DNA of 64,000 nt from Streptomyces sp. PKU-EA00015 (lineage in GTDB: Bacteria; Actinomycetota; Actinomycetes; Streptomycetales; Streptomycetaceae): positions 62,001-126,000 of the forward strand of contig NZ_JABZEE010000010.1 of the NCBI RefSeq assembly GCF_013387495.1. Reading direction: 5' to 3'. Both the position numbers and the translations under genes were made by a program. A model generated the notes under the pieces. That model saw only the letters and a list, made by a program, of their open reading frames with translations. It was not told where the DNA came from and made no database searches. This document shows, piece by piece, positions 51,578 through 59,647 of the stretch. Positions within the stretch are counted from its first letter, which is position 1. Each line of letters begins with the position of its first letter.

Positions 51578-52099
51578 GTGACTTCACTCTCGAACCCGGG
51601 CCTCGCCCGGTTCAACGCCTCCGAGGACAGCACGGCCCAGGCCGCGCTGCACGAGGTGTGCGCCAGCTCGGCCTGGGGGAGCAAGATCCTCGCCCAGCGG
51701 CCGTACGCCGACATCGAAGCCCTCTTCGAGGCCAGTGACGCCGCCATGGCCGAGCTGACCGCCGACGACCTGGCCGAGGCGATGGCCGGTCACCCGCCGA
51801 TCGGCAGGCCGAAGCCCGGTGACCCGACCTCCTCCCGCGAACAGAGCGGCATGGCCGGGGCGTCCGAGGCGCTCAAGGCCGAGATGCTCGAACTGAACCT
51901 GGCCTACCAGGAGAAGTTCGGTCATGTCTTCCTGATCTGCGCCACCGGTCGTACCGGTGAGCAGATGAGGGACGCCGTCCGCGAGCGGATCGAGAACTCG
52001 CCCGAGCAGGAGCGGGAGACCGTCCGCACCGAACTGGGCAAGATCAACCGTATCCGGCTGACCCGCCTCGTAGAGCTCGCAGAGGAAGCAAGCGCATGA
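51578..52099 (+). CDS. uraD: OHCU decarboxylase (urate pathway)
   Basis: A 173-residue enzyme that decarboxylates 2-oxo-4-hydroxy-4-carboxy-5-ureidoimidazoline to S-allantoin, the last step from urate. The catalytic His motif is GHPPIGRP, with the Ser/Glu context SREQSGM and EKFGHVFLICATGRT near the C-terminus. GTG start with CGGAGG upstream. First gene of uraD-uraH-pucL, overlapping uraH by 4 nt. Confidence 0.94.
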   Translation: MTSLSNPGLARFNASEDSTAQAALHEVCASSAWGSKILAQRPYADIEALFEASDAAMAELTADDLAEAMAGHPPIGRPKPGDPTSSREQSGMAGASEALKAEMLELNLAYQEKFGHVFLICATGRTGEQMRDAVRERIENSPEQERETVRTELGKINRIRLTRLVELAEEASA

Positions 52100-52500
52100 G
52101 CACGCAAACCGCGGCATCGCCGCACAGCACGGTGTCGACGCACATCCTGGACACCAGCATCGGCCGCCCCGCCGAGGGCGTCGCCATCGCGCTGTCGGCC
52201 CGCAGCGGCCCGGACGCGCAGTGGGCGCCGCTCGGCGGATCGGCGACCGACGCGGACGGGCGCTGCAAGGACCTGCCGGCGCTGCCGGAGGGAACGACCC
52301 ATGTACGTCTCGACTTCGAGACCGAGACGTACTTCGTGAAGAAGAAGCAAGCCGAGGCACAGCAGGACGCCCCCGCGCTACGGGACAGCGGCGTGTTCTT
52401 CCCCGAGGTGGCGATCACCTTCGCCGTCGTACCGGGCGAGCACTACCACGTACCGCTGCTGCTCAACCCGTTCGGCTACTCCGTTTACCGAGGGAGCTAG
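52096..52500 (+). CDS. uraH: 5-hydroxyisourate hydrolase (transthyretin-like)
   Basis: A 134-residue hydrolase of 5-hydroxyisourate, the uricase product. Transthyretin-like features: VSTHILDTSIGRPAEGV, a central FETETYFVKKK, VPGEHYHVPLLLNPFGYSVY, and the family C-terminal signature YRGS. ATGA overlap with uraD; pucL starts 5 nt after the stop. Confidence 0.95.
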   Translation: MSTQTAASPHSTVSTHILDTSIGRPAEGVAIALSARSGPDAQWAPLGGSATDADGRCKDLPALPEGTTHVRLDFETETYFVKKKQAEAQQDAPALRDSGVFFPEVAITFAVVPGEHYHVPLLLNPFGYSVYRGS

Positions 52501-52505
52501 CAGAC

Positions 52506-53429
52506 ATGCCCACGATTCTCGGCCAGAATCAGTACGGCAAGGCAGAGAACCGCGTCGTCAGGATCACGCGGGACGGCGACACCCACCACATCAAGGACCT
52601 GAACGTCTCGGTCGCCCTCTCCGGTGACATGTCCGACGTGCATCTGTCCGGGTCGAACGCCAACTGCCTGCCGACCGACACCACCAAGAACACGGTGTAC
52701 GCGTTCGCCAAGGAATACGGCATCGAGTCCGCCGAGCAGTTCGGCATCCACCTGGCCCGTCACTTCGTGACCAGCCAGGAGCCGATCCACCGGGCGCGCA
52801 TCCGGATCGAGGAGTACGCCTGGGAGCGCATCGAGGCGTCCGACGCCAACTCGAAGTTCATCGGCTCCGACGAGGTCAAGCACTCCTTCGTCCGCAAGGG
52901 CCAGGAGACCCGGGTCACGCAGATCACCTACGACGGTTCGTCGTGGCAGGTCATCTCCGGCCTCAAGGACCTGATCGTGATGAACTCGACGAACTCCGAG
53001 TTCTGGGGCTACGTCAAGGACAAGTACACGACGCTCCAGGAGGCGTACGACCGCATCCTGGCCACTCAGGTCTCCGGCCGCTGGCGGTTCAACTGGACCG
53101 ACGACGAGCAGCGGATGCCCAACTGGGAGAAGTCCTACGAGCAGGTCAAGAGGCACATGCTCCAGGCCTTCGCCGAGACGTACTCCCTCTCGCTGCAGCA
53201 GACGCTGTACCAGATGGGCTCGCGCATCATCAACAGCCGCAACGAGATCGACGAAGTCCGCTTCTCGCTCCCGAACAAGCACCACTTCCTGGTCGACCTC
53301 GAACCGTTCGGCCTCAAGAACGACAACGAGGTGTACTACGCGGCGGACCGCCCGTACGGCCTGATCGAGGCCACCATCCTGCGGGACGGCGTCGAGCCGC
53401 AGATCCCGGTCGACATGACCAACCTCTGA
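52506..53429 (+). CDS. pucL: Urate oxidase (uricase)
   Basis: A 307-residue cofactor-free uricase that oxidises urate to 5-hydroxyisourate and releases H2O2. Motifs: YGKAENRVVRITRDG, NCLPTDTTKNTVYAFAKEYG with the catalytic Lys/Thr, SFVRKGQETRV, and LPNKHHFLVDL near the C-terminus. Third gene of the operon. The H2O2 it makes explains why the catalase gene at 32730 carries the same operator. Confidence 0.96.
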   Translation: MPTILGQNQYGKAENRVVRITRDGDTHHIKDLNVSVALSGDMSDVHLSGSNANCLPTDTTKNTVYAFAKEYGIESAEQFGIHLARHFVTSQEPIHRARIRIEEYAWERIEASDANSKFIGSDEVKHSFVRKGQETRVTQITYDGSSWQVISGLKDLIVMNSTNSEFWGYVKDKYTTLQEAYDRILATQVSGRWRFNWTDDEQRMPNWEKSYEQVKRHMLQAFAETYSLSLQQTLYQMGSRIINSRNEIDEVRFSLPNKHHFLVDLEPFGLKNDNEVYYAADRPYGLIEATILRDGVEPQIPVDMTNL

Positions 53430-53489
53430 CGCGGGACCGATCCGCCCCCGCCGCGGCCGGCGGGGGCGCATCCGGACCGGAGGACTCTC

Positions 53490-53889
53490 ATGGCACAGCC
53501 TGTACCGGAGACGGAGGAAGGCTCCCGTGCACTCGCCGGCCTCACCCTCGCCGCGACCCCCTTCGGCATGGCCGGCTTCACGGCCCTGCGCGAGGCCCCC
53601 GTCCCCGCCCTGCCGAGCCCCCCTCGCCTTCGGCGCCCCCGAGTCCCAGCCCGCCGCGATGCCTTCAAAGGCCGGCCTCGACGACAACTCCCCTGGTGGC
53701 CGCCGCGCTCGGCGAGGGCATCGTCCCGCTCGCCGCGCCCACCTACTACGCCGATTTCCCGGCCTGGGCGCAGAGCGTCATCGGCTCCGGGATCAGCGCC
53801 GGAGCGCTCGTCGCGGTCTGCTCAACCTGTTCTTCCACCCTCTCGGCACCCGGAGCCGTCAACCGGCCTCGGCACTCAAATCCTCCTAG
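53490..53889 (+). pseudogene. Broken purine permease remnant
   Basis: A frame opens at ATG 53490 behind a good SD (GGAGGA), but from residue 40 on it is low-complexity. From 53674 the DNA codes for the last 70 residues of a nucleobase:cation symporter in shifting frames: GLDDNS, then after one extra base in the CCCC run (53690-53693) LVAAALGEGIVPLAAPTYYADF-type sequence, then after one lost base near 53817 LLNLFFHPLGTRSRQPASAL to a stop at 53889. This tail parallels the C-terminus of the intact permease at 55606 (VGVGLIPIAAPEFYHAFPE, DSGISTGCIVAIALNLAFNH). Nine tenths of the gene is missing. Confidence 0.7.
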
Positions 53890-53937
53890 GGTCCTGCCGT
53901 GCCCACACAACCCAAGAGGAATGAAGGAACCACCGCC

Positions 53938-55326
53938 ATGGCAGCACCTTCGGCACCCCAGCGCATCGTGATCGAGAACTGTGCGATCGCGACCGTGGAC
54001 GCCCACGACACCGAGTACGCCTCCGGGCATCTCGTCGTCGCCGACAACAAGATCGAGTCCATGGGAGCCGGCAAGGCGCCCGAGGGCCTCGAGAACGTGG
54101 TCCGCCGGATCGACGCCACCGGTCACCTCGCGACCCCCGGTCTGGTCAACACCCACCACCACTTCTACCAGTGGATCACCCGGGGCCTGGCCACCGACCA
54201 CAACCTCTTCAACTGGCTGGTCGCGCTGTACCCGACCTGGTCGCGGATCGACGAGTCGATGGCCCGCGTCGCGGCGCAGGGCTCGCTCGCGATGATGGCC
54301 CGCGGCGGTGTCACCACCGCCATGGACCACCACTACGTCTACCCCCAGGGGTCCGGCGACCTGTCGGGTGCCATCATCGGTGCCGCCAGGGACATGGGCG
54401 TCCGCTTCACCCTCGCCCGCGGCTCCATGGACCGCAGCGAGAAGGACGGCGGCCTGCCACCGGACTTCGCCGTCGAGACCACGGAGCGCGCTCTCGCCGC
54501 CACCGAGGAGACGGTCAGGAAGCACCACGACGCCGCCTTCGACGCGATGACCCAGGTCGCCGTCGCCCCCTGCTCGCCGTTCTCCATCTCCACCGAACTG
54601 CTCAAGGAGGGTGCGGAACTGGCCCGCCGCCTCGGCGTGAGGATGCACACGCACGGCTCGGAGACGGTGGAGGAGGAGAAGTGGTGTCACGAACTCTTCG
54701 GCATGGGTCCCACCGACTACTTCGAGTCGACCGGCTGGCTCGGTGAGGACGTGTGGATGGCGCATTGCGTCCACATGAACGACTCCGACATCGCCGCCTT
54801 CGCCCGCACGAAGACCGGTGTGGCGCACTGCCCGTCCTCCAATGCCCGTCTGGCCGCCGGCATCGCTCGCGTTCCCGACATGCTCAAGGCGGGCGTTCCC
54901 GTCGGCCTCGGCGTCGACGGTACCGCCTCCAACGAGTCGGGTGAGCTCCACACCGAGCTGCGCAACGCGCTCCTCATCAACCGGCTCGGCGCCCACCGCG
55001 AGGCCGCTCTCAACGCCCGCCAAGCGCTCCGGCTCGGCACCTACGGCGGCGCCCAGGTCCTCGGCCGCGCCGACAGCATCGGTTCTCTGGAGCCCGGCAA
55101 GCTCGCCGACTTCGTGCTCTGGAAGATCGACGGCATCGGCCACTCCTCGATCGCCGACCCGGTCACCGCGATCGTGTTCGGCGCTGCTGCCCCGGTGACG
55201 GCCTCGTTCGTCAACGGTAAGCAGATCGTCGAGAACAACCGCCTGCTGTTCGCGGACGAAGAGGCCATCGCCCGCGACGCTCGAGCGGAGGCCCAGCGCC
55301 TGGCCCGCATCACGGCTCAGGGCTGA
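53938..55326 (+). CDS. 8-oxoguanine deaminase-like amidohydrolase
   Basis: A 462-residue metal-dependent deaminase of the AtzA/TrzN/guanine deaminase class, probably converting 8-oxoguanine to urate. Metal and catalytic residues are visible: NTHHHFYQWITRG, His in RMHTHGSETVEEEKW, AHCVHMNDSD, and Asp in GLGVDGTASNES. Start ATG 53938 follows AAGGA; a GTG at 53899 in the same frame would add 13 residues and has TAGGGT 6 nt before it, so a leaderless longer form is possible. Placed after uricase and before a permease, it supplies urate to the pathway. Substrate is inferred from family and context. Confidence 0.9.
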   Translation: MAAPSAPQRIVIENCAIATVDAHDTEYASGHLVVADNKIESMGAGKAPEGLENVVRRIDATGHLATPGLVNTHHHFYQWITRGLATDHNLFNWLVALYPTWSRIDESMARVAAQGSLAMMARGGVTTAMDHHYVYPQGSGDLSGAIIGAARDMGVRFTLARGSMDRSEKDGGLPPDFAVETTERALAATEETVRKHHDAAFDAMTQVAVAPCSPFSISTELLKEGAELARRLGVRMHTHGSETVEEEKWCHELFGMGPTDYFESTGWLGEDVWMAHCVHMNDSDIAAFARTKTGVAHCPSSNARLAAGIARVPDMLKAGVPVGLGVDGTASNESGELHTELRNALLINRLGAHREAALNARQALRLGTYGGAQVLGRADSIGSLEPGKLADFVLWKIDGIGHSSIADPVTAIVFGAAAPVTASFVNGKQIVENNRLLFADEEAIARDARAEAQRLARITAQG

Positions 55327-55407
55327 CCCCAGAGAAGTCCGGCCGGGGGGGACGGCCCCCGGCCGGCGGCCGCGGACCCGAGCGGGGTCCACGGCAGCCC
55401 TCGCCGG

Positions 55408-55436
55408 GGGGTGCGCGCGACAAAGGCGCGTACCCC
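55408..55436 (+). terminator. Hairpin after the deaminase gene
   Basis: Arms GGGGTGCGCGC / GCGCGTACCCC (11 bp with one G-T pair), 7-nt loop, 82 nt after the deaminase stop and 17 nt before an in-frame GTG (55453) of the permease frame. Confidence 0.5.
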
Positions 55437-55605
55437 TCGGTGAAGGTGACTCGTGCCAACAGGTTCCGGCACGGTCGCCTTCCGCACCACCGGTCTGGGC
55501 GATCCGGTATGTGCACGCCGCATCAAGAGCAACGACTGCATCACCTGCACCACCTCCATGACACCCATGTCCCCGATGACGTGTTACCCGACCGGAGGCA
55601 CCGCC

Positions 55606-57003
55606 GTGGCCGCGCACACCTCGACCGCCGAGACATCAGACCGGAAGCATCCGGTCGACGAGACCCTTCCGCCGTTCAAGATGTTCACCACCGGGCTGCA
55701 GCACGTGGCCGCCATGTACGCGGGTGTGGTGGCCCCGCCGATGATCGTCGGACCCGCTGTGGGCCTCGACGCCAAGGACACCGCGTTCCTCATGGGCGCG
55801 AGTCTGTTCACCGCCGGAATCGCGACCCTGCTGCAGACGCTCGGCTTCTGGCGCGTCGGCGCCCGGCTGCCGTTCGTCAACGGCGTCTCGTTCGCCGGTG
55901 TGACGCCGATGGTCGCGATAGGCCGCGACCGCGGGTACGACGGGATCGCCGTGATCTTCGGCGCGATCATCGTCGCCAGCGTCCTGGGTTTCGTCCTGAC
56001 CCCGTACTTCTCGAAACTCGTCCGCTTCTTCCCGCCCGTCGTCACCGGCACGGTCATCACCCTGATCGGCGTCTCGCTGCTGCCCGTCGCCTTCAACTGG
56101 TCGCAGGGCGGCAACCCCGCAGCCGACGACTACGGTTCGATGAAGAACATCGGCATGGCGGCGCTCACGTTCGTCGTCGTGCTCGCCCTGCGCAAACTGC
56201 TGCGCGGCTTCCTCCAGCAGATCGCGATCCTGCTGGGCCTGGTCGTCGGCACGCTCGTCGCCCTGCCGCTCGGCATGACGAACCTCGACGCCATCAAGGA
56301 CGCCGGCCTCGTCGGCTTCCCGACGCCGTTCCACTTCGGCGCACCGCAGTTCGAGATCGCCGCCATCGTCTCCATGTGCATCGTGATGCTGGTGTGCATG
56401 ACCGAGTCCACCGCCGACATGCTGGCGCTCGGCCGGATCGTGGAACGCCCCGCGGACGAGCGCACCATCGAGGGCGGCCTGCGCGCCGACACGCTCGGCT
56501 CGGCCGTCAGCCCGCTCTTCAACGGCTTCATGTGCAGCGCCTTCGCCCAGAACATCGGGCTCGTCGCGATGACGAAGGTCCGCAGCCGCTTCGTCGTCGC
56601 CGCGGGCGGCGGCATCCTGATCCTGCTGGGCCTGTGCCCGGTGGCCGCCTCGGTGATCGCCCTGGTGCCGCTGCCGGTACTCGGCGGCGCGGGCATCGTG
56701 CTCTTCGGCACGGTCGCCTCGAGCGGTATCCAGACGCTGGCGACGGCGGCCCTGGAGAAGGGTGAGAACGCGCTGATCGTGGCCGCCGCCGTCGGTGTCG
56801 GGCTGATCCCGATCGCGGCGCCCGAGTTCTACCACGCCTTCCCCGAGGACCTGCTGGTGGTGCTGGACTCGGGCATCTCCACCGGGTGCATCGTGGCGAT
56901 CGCGCTCAACCTGGCCTTCAACCACCTGGGGAAGAGGAGCACGTCGCCGCAGGGCGCCGCGTCGGAGCCGGACACGGTCCCGGCGCAGGCCGCCGTGCAC
57001 TGA
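55606..57003 (+). CDS. Nucleobase:cation symporter-2 (purine/xanthine/urate permease)
   Basis: A 465-residue transporter with about fourteen hydrophobic segments. The NCS2 family motif appears as QNIGLVAMTKVRSRFV, preceded by the conserved FNGFMCSAFA, and early residues KMFTTGLQHVAAMYAGVV. GTG 55606 is preferred because GGAGG lies 9 nt upstream. The frame stays open 51 codons further to a GTG at 55453, giving a Cys-rich extension that lacks a membrane or signal function. Position after deaminase and uricase suggests uptake of urate or xanthine. A strong terminator follows. Confidence 0.92.
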   Translation: MAAHTSTAETSDRKHPVDETLPPFKMFTTGLQHVAAMYAGVVAPPMIVGPAVGLDAKDTAFLMGASLFTAGIATLLQTLGFWRVGARLPFVNGVSFAGVTPMVAIGRDRGYDGIAVIFGAIIVASVLGFVLTPYFSKLVRFFPPVVTGTVITLIGVSLLPVAFNWSQGGNPAADDYGSMKNIGMAALTFVVVLALRKLLRGFLQQIAILLGLVVGTLVALPLGMTNLDAIKDAGLVGFPTPFHFGAPQFEIAAIVSMCIVMLVCMTESTADMLALGRIVERPADERTIEGGLRADTLGSAVSPLFNGFMCSAFAQNIGLVAMTKVRSRFVVAAGGGILILLGLCPVAASVIALVPLPVLGGAGIVLFGTVASSGIQTLATAALEKGENALIVAAAVGVGLIPIAAPEFYHAFPEDLLVVLDSGISTGCIVAIALNLAFNHLGKRSTSPQGAASEPDTVPAQAAVH

Positions 57004-57020
57004 GGACGCGGACACGACGC

Positions 57021-57056
57021 GGCGGGCGGCCCGGGAACAGTCCCGGGCCGCCCGCC
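57021..57056. terminator. Long hairpin between permease and chitosanase
   Basis: Perfect 16-bp stem, 57021-57036 with 57041-57056 (core GGGCGGCCCGGGA / TCCCGGGCCGCCC), loop ACAG. Lies between convergent genes and probably serves both. Confidence 0.85.
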
Positions 57057-57076
57057 CGCGTCGTTCGGGGGCGGCG

Positions 57077-57934
57077 TCAGCCGATGTGGTAACTGTCGCC
57101 GTAGACCTTCCAGTCCAGCGGTGTGTCCAGGCGGAGGTTGCCCTTGTTCAGGAAGACCCGCTGCGCGGTGTCCACGCGGCTGGTGTCCTCGTGCGCCTCC
57201 TCCTGCTTCATCGCCCGGACGCGGGCGTCGAGGAACGCGTGCAGGTACGCCTTCTCGTCGCCGCCCCGGGCCGGCGGCCTGGCCTTCGCCAGCGCCTTCC
57301 TGCGGATGCTGCCGAAGCTTGTGCTGTCGCCGCCGTCGCCGTGCATCACGATGGCGTCGTAGTAGACGAACTGACCGAGCACACCGAGGCCGTCCTGCTT
57401 GCCCCGCTTCACGGCCGGGTCGAAGTACACGCGGTCGCGCTCGTCGTTCTGGGCCTTCTTGAAGGCCGGGTCCTCGGCCGCCTTGCGCCAGTCGCGGGCG
57501 AAGCCGGGGTCGAGTCCCTCGTGCGAGTCGGTGCCGTCGACCTTCCGCAGCGCGGGCAGGTACTTCGCCAGTACGTTGCCGGGTTTGCGCTGCGTGTAGA
57601 GCTCGACCAGATCGAGCATGTCCCCGGTGCCGGAGCAGAAGCCGATGATGCCGGCGGTGTAGCCGCGGCCGTCCCCGATGTCCTCGATGTACCTGTACTG
57701 GGCCTTCCAGTCGAGCGAGGAGTTCTCCGCACTGGAGACGATCCGCATGGCGATGTCCTTCTTCGCCGGGTCGTCCAGCCCGACGGCGGCCACCACCGCC
57801 GGACTGCTGTGCTGCTCCGGTTCGGCGGCGCCCGCCGCGACGGCGGTGGCGGGAAGGGCGACGACAATCGCCCCGAGTACCACGCGCGGGAGGAGTCCGA
57901 GCCGGTTGCGGGTGCGCTTGTGGGGGGTGGGCAC
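57077..57934 (-). CDS. csnA: Secreted GH46 chitosanase
   Basis: A 285-residue exported endo-chitosanase. Signal region VPTPHKRTRNRLGLLPRVVL and a hydrophobic core, with cleavage near residue 35. The GH46 catalytic pair is visible: Glu70 in VSSAENSSLDW and Asp88 in EDIGDGRGYTAGIIGF, 18 residues apart as in the Streptomyces N174 enzyme. It ends with LDWKVYGDSYHIG. GTG start at 57934 with GGAGG upstream. The promoter holds a CsnR-type palindrome, so expression is likely induced by chitosan oligomers. Confidence 0.95.
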   Translation of the reverse strand: MPTPHKRTRNRLGLLPRVVLGAIVVALPATAVAAGAAEPEQHSSPAVVAAVGLDDPAKKDIAMRIVSSAENSSLDWKAQYRYIEDIGDGRGYTAGIIGFCSGTGDMLDLVELYTQRKPGNVLAKYLPALRKVDGTDSHEGLDPGFARDWRKAAEDPAFKKAQNDERDRVYFDPAVKRGKQDGLGVLGQFVYYDAIVMHGDGGDSTSFGSIRRKALAKARPPARGGDEKAYLHAFLDARVRAMKQEEAHEDTSRVDTAQRVFLNKGNLRLDTPLDWKVYGDSYHIG

Positions 57935-57972
57935 CGTGCCTCCAGGGGGAGTTCGCCGGGGAGTTGCTCTGT

Positions 57973-57987
57973 TAGGAAACTTTCCTA
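57973..57987 (-). promoter_or_regulatory. CsnR-box-like operator before the chitosanase gene
   Basis: Perfect palindrome TAGGAAA-C-TTTCCTA (57973-57987), 39 nt before the chitosanase GTG. It matches, as I recall it, the box bound by the ROK-family repressor CsnR in front of Streptomyces csnA genes. Confidence 0.75.
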
Positions 57988-58143
57988 CCAGCCTTCGCCG
58001 GGTCGCGTACACCCCTGCGGGCGGTCCGGTTGCGGCCGCTTCCTGTCACGCGCAGAAAGCCGCGACGGGTCCACGCGGTCGTCATCGGGGCCTCCGACGC
58101 CGAGGAGTGGCCAAGTGACCGGTTCGGGGGCGCCGGAGGAGCC

Positions 58144-58803
58144 TCAGCCGGCCTCCGCCGCCGCTTTCGTCTCCGGCTCCCAGAGCATGAGGTTGCTGAA
58201 CAGCTCCGCCTGCTCGACGGCGTCGTCCAGGGCGTGGTGGGTGTGCCGGCGTGCGGACAGCAGCGCCGGCGGCATCGTTCCCTTCGCCACGGCACGGAGC
58301 GGCAGGCGGGCCTTCGTCGCGTACAGGGTCTTCATGTCCAGGCAGCCGGAGTGGCCGAACGGGCTCCCACCGGTGAACCGGATCAGGTACCAGTAGAGGA
58401 ACGTCCAGTCGTACGACGCCGGATACCCGCACATCACCGGCTGCGCACCCGCCTCACGAGCGGCCTCGCGCACCCAGGCGGCGAACTGGGCCATCGCCGC
58501 CTCCGGTTCGCCGCCCTCGCGCAGCAGACGCCCGCGGTCGAGACCGCTGACGGCAAGCGCCTCGGGCACGAAGTCGTCGCTGATGGGCGGCAGTTCGCGG
58601 TAGAAGGTGCGTGCCTCGGGATCGGCCGGCGCGTAGCCGTCCGCGTCCTGACGGCCCGCGACGGCGGCACCGAAGCTGATCATCGAGTACGGGCCGGGGA
58701 TCGGGCCGTCGGCCTCGACGTCGACGGAGATGTAGAGCGAGGGCTTCGGATCCGTACGGCGCGATGTGCGCGACGTGCGTGAACTGGGTGACGTGGGTGA
58801 CAT
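58144..58803 (-). CDS. DEDDh-type 3'-5' exonuclease
   Basis: A 219-residue nuclease. Motif I SVDVEADGPIPGPYSMISFG carries Asp and Glu, motif II has PASYDWTFLYWY with Asp, and motif III HHALDDAVEQAELF has His and Asp, the DEDDh set. It resembles RNase T/oligoribonuclease-like exonucleases of actinomycetes. No clear SD precedes the ATG at 58803, so the start is less certain. The Ser/Thr/Arg-rich first 20 residues look disordered. Confidence 0.85.
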   Translation of the reverse strand: MSPTSPSSRTSRTSRRTDPKPSLYISVDVEADGPIPGPYSMISFGAAVAGRQDADGYAPADPEARTFYRELPPISDDFVPEALAVSGLDRGRLLREGGEPEAAMAQFAAWVREAAREAGAQPVMCGYPASYDWTFLYWYLIRFTGGSPFGHSGCLDMKTLYATKARLPLRAVAKGTMPPALLSARRHTHHALDDAVEQAELFSNLMLWEPETKAAAEAG

Positions 58804-58862
58804 GGAGGGAGCATGGCAGCCGCAGGCCGGCGAGGACCGGGGGCCCGGCCGGCCGCGCGCGG

Positions 58863-59489
58863 TCAGCGGGCGTCCGCCGGCGTCCAGCCGGGGCGACGGC
58901 CGCTCAGGCCCACGATCCGGTCCAGCAGCGGTGCGCCGTCCGGCACTGCCACCACCGGACCGAAGATGCCCTCCCGCATCCCGTCGTCGCCCGTCGGGGT
59001 CAGCAGCTCCCGCGACACGGCCATGCTCGCCTCGTCGGGCGCGTACGGCCGGCCCGTGGCGCGGGCCAGGTCCCAGCCGTGGATGACGAGCTCGTTCAGC
59101 GCGACCCGGCCCGCCACGGCCCCTGGCAGCGTGACGCCCCCGGCCTGGGTCATGCCCTCCCACGCGCCCGGCCCCCTCCATGCCTCGACGAGCTCGTCCA
59201 GGCGCTGCGGAATCGCGGTGCGCCAGTCGTCGGCCAGCACCGGACGCTCGTCGTCCGGGCTGCCCTCGGTGGTCGGGCCGAGATCCTTGCGCGCGGCGTC
59301 CCGGAAGGCCGTGGCCAGTCCGTGGATGTGGGCCAGGATCTCCCGCACGGCGTACGCGGGGCACGGCGTCGGGTCGCCCAGCTTCTCGTCGCCGATGTGG
59401 GGGAGCAGTCTCACGATGCCGTCGGCGGCGGACCGGAGGTCGGGTACGGGTGTCGCCCCGGAGGCAGCAGGTGTGGCAGAGGCAGTCAT
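58863..59489 (-). CDS. TIGR03086-family protein (DinB/mycothiol-like fold)
   Basis: A 208-residue protein. Motifs of the TIGR03086/maleylpyruvate isomerase-like group: LGDPTPCPAYAVREILAHIH, LDELVEAW, and ALNELVIHGWDLARATGRPY, where His residues bind a metal in four-helix DinB-like proteins. The start is uncertain: ATG 59489 (MTASATPA) has no SD and ATG 59522 adds eleven residues. Such proteins often use mycothiol, which Streptomyces makes; function here is unknown. Confidence 0.82.
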   Translation of the reverse strand: MTASATPAASGATPVPDLRSAADGIVRLLPHIGDEKLGDPTPCPAYAVREILAHIHGLATAFRDAARKDLGPTTEGSPDDERPVLADDWRTAIPQRLDELVEAWRGPGAWEGMTQAGGVTLPGAVAGRVALNELVIHGWDLARATGRPYAPDEASMAVSRELLTPTGDDGMREGIFGPVVAVPDGAPLLDRIVGLSGRRPGWTPADAR

Positions 59490-59635
59490 GCAGGGGTGAC
59501 CGGCCGCGGCCCCGGAACTCATCGGCGCACCGCCGGGCAGTCCGTCCACCCCGCAGGAGGCGCAGGTGAGCCGGTCGCTCGCTCGATCGGGCTACCCCGC
59601 GTCCGGTGGAGCCGCCTACGGCCTGCCCGGTTTCA

Positions 59636-59647
59636 TACGCTCCCCGC
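59636..59647 (+). promoter_or_regulatory. -10 box for a probable leaderless transcript
   Basis: TACGCT (59636-59641) lies exactly 6 nt before the GTG at 59648; no SD. Confidence 0.5.

Noticed and set aside
55327..55605. Purine riboswitch in the leader of the permease gene
   Set aside because: I could not find the conserved purine aptamer core; only a simple terminator-like hairpin is visible.
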